Shown here in pieces: positions 5,100 to 7,276 of a stretch of 7,276 bases of DNA. The number at the start of each line of letters is the position of its first letter. Within the stretch, counting starts at the first letter, position 1. The position numbers were made by a program, and so were the translations under genes. The notes beneath the pieces are model-generated. The model was not told the DNA's origin. It was given only the letters and a program-made list of their open reading frames with translations, and made no database searches. Origin of the DNA: Paenibacillaceae bacterium (GTDB taxonomy: Bacteria > Bacillota > Bacilli > Paenibacillales > NBRC-103111); assembly GCA_020697475.1 (NCBI GenBank), contig JAJFMO010000167.1, positions 1 through 7,276 on the forward strand. The letters run 5' to 3'.

Positions 5100-6422
5100 A
5101 TGGCAAATCCGGTCGTGGCTATAGTTGGCCGACCTAACGTCGGGAAATCGACGATATTTAACCGAATCATCGGGGACAGGATGGCGATCGTCGAGGATCG
5201 TCCAGGCGTCACCCGGGATCGGCTGTATGGGCATGCGGAATGGTTGACACACCGTTTCAGCCTGATCGATACCGGCGGGATCGAAACCGGCGGTGAAGAC
5301 GAGCTGCTTCAATCGGTCAAAGTTCAAGCGGAGCTCGCAATTGATGAGGCGGATGCGATTATTTTTCTCGTAGACGCCAAGGCGGGAGTAACGGCGGCGG
5401 ACGCGGAAGTGGCGGAGATTTTATATCGCGCCCGCAAGCCGGTTGTGCTGGCCGTCAATAAGGTGGACAATGTCGGTCGTCAGGAAGAAGTGTATGAGTT
5501 CTACAACCTGGGCTTTGGGGATCCGATTCCCGTTTCGGGAGCGCACGGACTCGGTTTTGGCGATTTGCTTGATGCGGTAGTCGCCCATCTGCCGAAGGAC
5601 CAAGGGGACGAATACGGGGAAGACGTGATCAAGGTGGCGCTGATCGGGCGGCCGAACGTCGGCAAGTCGTCACTTGTCAACGCGATTCTAGGCGAAGAGC
5701 GGGTCATCGTCAGCCATGTAGCAGGTACAACGCGCGATGCGATCGATTCGCCCTTTGAGCGTGATGGGCAGAAGTACGTGATCATCGACACAGCGGGAAT
5801 GCGCAAACGCGGCAAAGTGTACGAGGCGACCGAGAAGTACAGTGTCATGCGGGCCATGAAGGCGATTGAGCGGGCGGACGTCGTGCTTGTCGTCATCAAC
5901 GGCGAAGAAGGGATCATCGAGCAGGACAAGCACATCGCCGGATTCGCCCATGAAGCGGGGAAGGCTGCGATGTTCGTCGTGAACAAGTGGGACGCGGTGG
6001 ATAAGGACGACAAGACGATGCAGCGGTTCACTCAGCAAATCCGCGATCATTTTCTGTTCATGGACTATGCTCCAATCTTATTTGTCTCGGCGAAGACGAA
6101 GCAAAGGTTGAACAAACTGCTCCCTCTAATAGATAATGTGGCGGAGAATCATGCTCAGCGTATTCAGACGAGCCTGCTGAACGATCTGATCTCCGACGCC
6201 GTAGCTATGAACCCGCCTCCGTCGGATAAGGGCAAACGGATGAAGATCGGGTACGCGACGCAAGTGACGGTCAAGCCGCCGACGTTCGTCGTCTTTGTGA
6301 ACGATCCTCAATTGTCGCATTTTTCGTATGAGCGGTATTTGGAGAATAAGATTCGGGCCTCTTTCAATTTCGAGGGCACGCCGATTCGAATGTTCATGAG
6401 AAAGAAAAACACGGAGGAATAA
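5100..6422 (+). CDS. der: Ribosome assembly GTPase Der (EngA)
   Basis: The predicted 440-residue cytoplasmic protein has two tandem GTPase domains and a C-terminal KH-like domain, the hallmark of Der/EngA, an essential factor in 50S subunit maturation. Domain 1 shows the P-loop GRPNVGKS at 10-17, DTGG at 57-60 and NKVD at 120-123. Domain 2 shows the P-loop GRPNVGKS at 183-190, DTAG at 230-233 and NKWD at 295-298. The KH-like part covers about 353-435. The length is the family norm and all nucleotide-binding motifs are intact. The ATG is preceded by AGGAG at 5084-5088, 11 nt away, which is slightly long spacing. Its own promoter-like sequence lies just upstream, so it need not depend on the preceding sporulation-like unit. 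plsY follows after 35 nt with no terminator, suggesting a der-plsY-gpsA transcript. Confidence 0.98.
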   Translation: MANPVVAIVGRPNVGKSTIFNRIIGDRMAIVEDRPGVTRDRLYGHAEWLTHRFSLIDTGGIETGGEDELLQSVKVQAELAIDEADAIIFLVDAKAGVTAADAEVAEILYRARKPVVLAVNKVDNVGRQEEVYEFYNLGFGDPIPVSGAHGLGFGDLLDAVVAHLPKDQGDEYGEDVIKVALIGRPNVGKSSLVNAILGEERVIVSHVAGTTRDAIDSPFERDGQKYVIIDTAGMRKRGKVYEATEKYSVMRAMKAIERADVVLVVINGEEGIIEQDKHIAGFAHEAGKAAMFVVNKWDAVDKDDKTMQRFTQQIRDHFLFMDYAPILFVSAKTKQRLNKLLPLIDNVAENHAQRIQTSLLNDLISDAVAMNPPPSDKGKRMKIGYATQVTVKPPTFVVFVNDPQLSHFSYERYLENKIRASFNFEGTPIRMFMRKKNTEE

Positions 6423-6457
6423 CCGGTAAGCAACCGCGGAATAAAGGGGAAATTGGC

Positions 6458-7066
6458 TTGAGTTACGTATTGTGTATTGTTGTCGGATATTTGATTGGAT
6501 CAATCAGCTTCAGCTATTTGTTCGGGAAAATGCTTAAAGGGATCGATATACGCCAGCACGGCAGCGGCAATGCCGGTGCGACCAATACGATGCGAGTGCT
6601 TGGCGTAGGCCCGGCTGTCACAGTTCTGCTGTTGGACGGGCTGAAAGGGGTTGCAGCGGTCGTCATTGCCCGATTGATCGCCCCCGATATGGCGGCGCCG
6701 GCGGTGCTGGCCGGCATCTTCGCCATTATCGGCCATAACTGGCCGATTTATTTCGGTTTTCGCGGCGGCAAAGGTATTGCTACAACGATCGGCGTGATGG
6801 CCACCTTATCGTTCTGGCCGGCGCTGATCGCAGGCGTCTTGGCCATCCTCGTCATCGCGATTACACGCATCGTCTCGCTTGGCTCGCTGCTGTTCGCGCT
6901 ATCGCTTCCGATCGCCATCTTCGCCATGGATGTCCCCGACGCTCCGCTTATCGGCTCGGCCGCAGCGCTCGTGTGCGTGTTCGCCTTCGTACGGCATAGA
7001 AGCAATATCGTTAAGCTGATCCAGGGACGGGAGAATAAACTCGGATCGCGCGGGAAGATGGGGTAA
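6458..7066 (+). CDS. plsY: Acyl-phosphate:glycerol-3-phosphate acyltransferase
   Basis: The predicted 202-residue inner-membrane enzyme moves an acyl group from acyl-phosphate (made by PlsX, not in this window) to sn-glycerol-3-phosphate, giving lysophosphatidic acid. All three conserved cytoplasmic-loop motifs of PlsY are present: GSGNAGATN at 35-43, the Gly-rich block GHNWP...GFRGGKG at 92-106, and RHRSNI near 179-184 leading to a Gly at 190. Between them lie about five membrane segments (roughly 2-22, 51-74, 80-99, 113-136, 139-157, with a further hydrophobic stretch 163-178). The start codon is TTG. It is supported by AAAGGGGA at 6443-6450, 7 nt upstream, and by the exact N-terminal fit; the first in-frame ATG would remove the first membrane segment. 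It sits directly before gpsA, the source of its substrate. Confidence 0.96.
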   Translation: MSYVLCIVVGYLIGSISFSYLFGKMLKGIDIRQHGSGNAGATNTMRVLGVGPAVTVLLLDGLKGVAAVVIARLIAPDMAAPAVLAGIFAIIGHNWPIYFGFRGGKGIATTIGVMATLSFWPALIAGVLAILVIAITRIVSLGSLLFALSLPIAIFAMDVPDAPLIGSAAALVCVFAFVRHRSNIVKLIQGRENKLGSRGKMG

Positions 7067-7095
7067 AAGGAGGACGTGAGGTGATCAGGGCATGA
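7067..7095 (+). promoter_or_regulatory. Double ribosome binding site and four-codon leader frame before gpsA
   Basis: AAGGAGG at 7067-7073 is too far (18 nt) from the gpsA ATG at 7092 but is 7 nt from a GTG at 7081. That GTG opens a four-codon frame ending in TGA at 7093-7095, overlapping the gpsA ATG as ATGA. A second sequence, GAGGTGATC (7078-7086), complements the very 3' end of 16S rRNA and is suitably placed for the gpsA ATG. Both could serve translation of gpsA, the first through coupling. Confidence 0.4.
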
Positions 7096-7276
7096 CGAAC
7101 CGGCCACGGGAGAGGAAAACGGCGGTAGTCGTCGCCGGCAGCTGGGGGCTTGCTCTCTCCGGCGTATTGGCGGAACACGGACGAGAAGTTGCGTTATGGA
7201 CCCGCAATGAGGAGCAAGTGGAGCATATCAACACGACGCGGACGAGCAGAGGCTTTCGGATAGCGCCTGAAATTTT
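7092..7276 (+). CDS. gpsA: NAD(P)H-dependent glycerol-3-phosphate dehydrogenase, 5' part only
   Basis: This frame gives the first 61 residues of GpsA, the cytoplasmic enzyme that reduces dihydroxyacetone phosphate to sn-glycerol-3-phosphate for phospholipid synthesis; it continues beyond the window (family length about 340). Recognition rests on the N-terminal Rossmann segment AGSWGLAL followed by VLAEHG.EVALWTRNEEQVEHINTTRTSRGF, a very typical GpsA layout. The nucleotide-binding motif is unusual: the first Gly of the GxGxxG consensus (normally GAGSWG) is Val, giving VAGSWG around residues 14-19. ATG 7092 is the only sensible start, as an in-frame TGA lies at 7077. It directly follows plsY, the user of its product. 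In B. subtilis the corresponding gene also lies downstream of der. Confidence 0.93.
   Translation, partial: MTNRPRERKTAVVVAGSWGLALSGVLAEHGREVALWTRNEEQVEHINTTRTSRGFRIAPEI

Noticed and set aside
5501..6031. A 176-codon minus-strand frame opposite der
   Set aside because: Ser/Thr/Pro-rich antisense shadow of the Der GTPase domains; no supporting signals.

Overview
The window comes from the chromosome of a GC-rich, endospore-forming Firmicute, most probably a member of the Paenibacillaceae (Paenibacillus, Cohnella or Thermobacillus type). The basis is the gene order cmk - plsC - rpsA-like - (yphA-like, YIEGIA gene, small gene) - der - plsY - gpsA. It also has strong AGGAGG-type ribosome binding sites and a gene cluster of a kind I know only from spore formers. 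All genes lie on the plus strand. Genus-level placement is inference.

Layout. Positions 1-1078 hold the 3' part of cmk (CMP kinase) and plsC (1-acyl-glycerol-3-phosphate acyltransferase), 3 nt apart. A 150-nt leader with a possible promoter and a small hairpin precedes an S1-domain protein gene (1229-2509), which ends at a clear intrinsic terminator (2528-2559). Positions 2560-3261 form a roughly 700-nt gene-free stretch. It holds two repeat structures: a degenerate repeat/palindrome cluster (2674-2834) and a nested inverted repeat with perfect 19-bp arms (2986-3108). At its 3' end is a CATACTA box resembling the -10 element of the forespore sigma factor SigG.

Positions 3262-4996 are a compact three-gene unit with overlapping ends: a YphA-like membrane protein, a YIEGIA-motif membrane protein and a 65-residue partner protein. 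This is the least understood part of the window and the best candidate for an uncharacterised, probably sporulation-related, membrane complex. A new promoter-like sequence then leads into der (ribosome-assembly GTPase), plsY (acyl-phosphate:glycerol-3-phosphate acyltransferase, TTG start) and the 5' end of gpsA (glycerol-3-phosphate dehydrogenase), which runs off the window.

How the genes fit together. gpsA makes sn-glycerol-3-phosphate, PlsY adds the first acyl chain and PlsC the second, giving phosphatidic acid; the three are interleaved with translation genes (the S1 protein and Der) and a nucleotide kinase. The central trio appears to be a separate transcription unit inserted between these housekeeping genes, bounded by the rpsA terminator upstream and the der promoter downstream. 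Most of the window is conventional. The points worth a second look are the trio and its promoter, the two intergenic repeat structures, and the 5' end of gpsA (altered nucleotide-binding motif and an odd double ribosome binding site).
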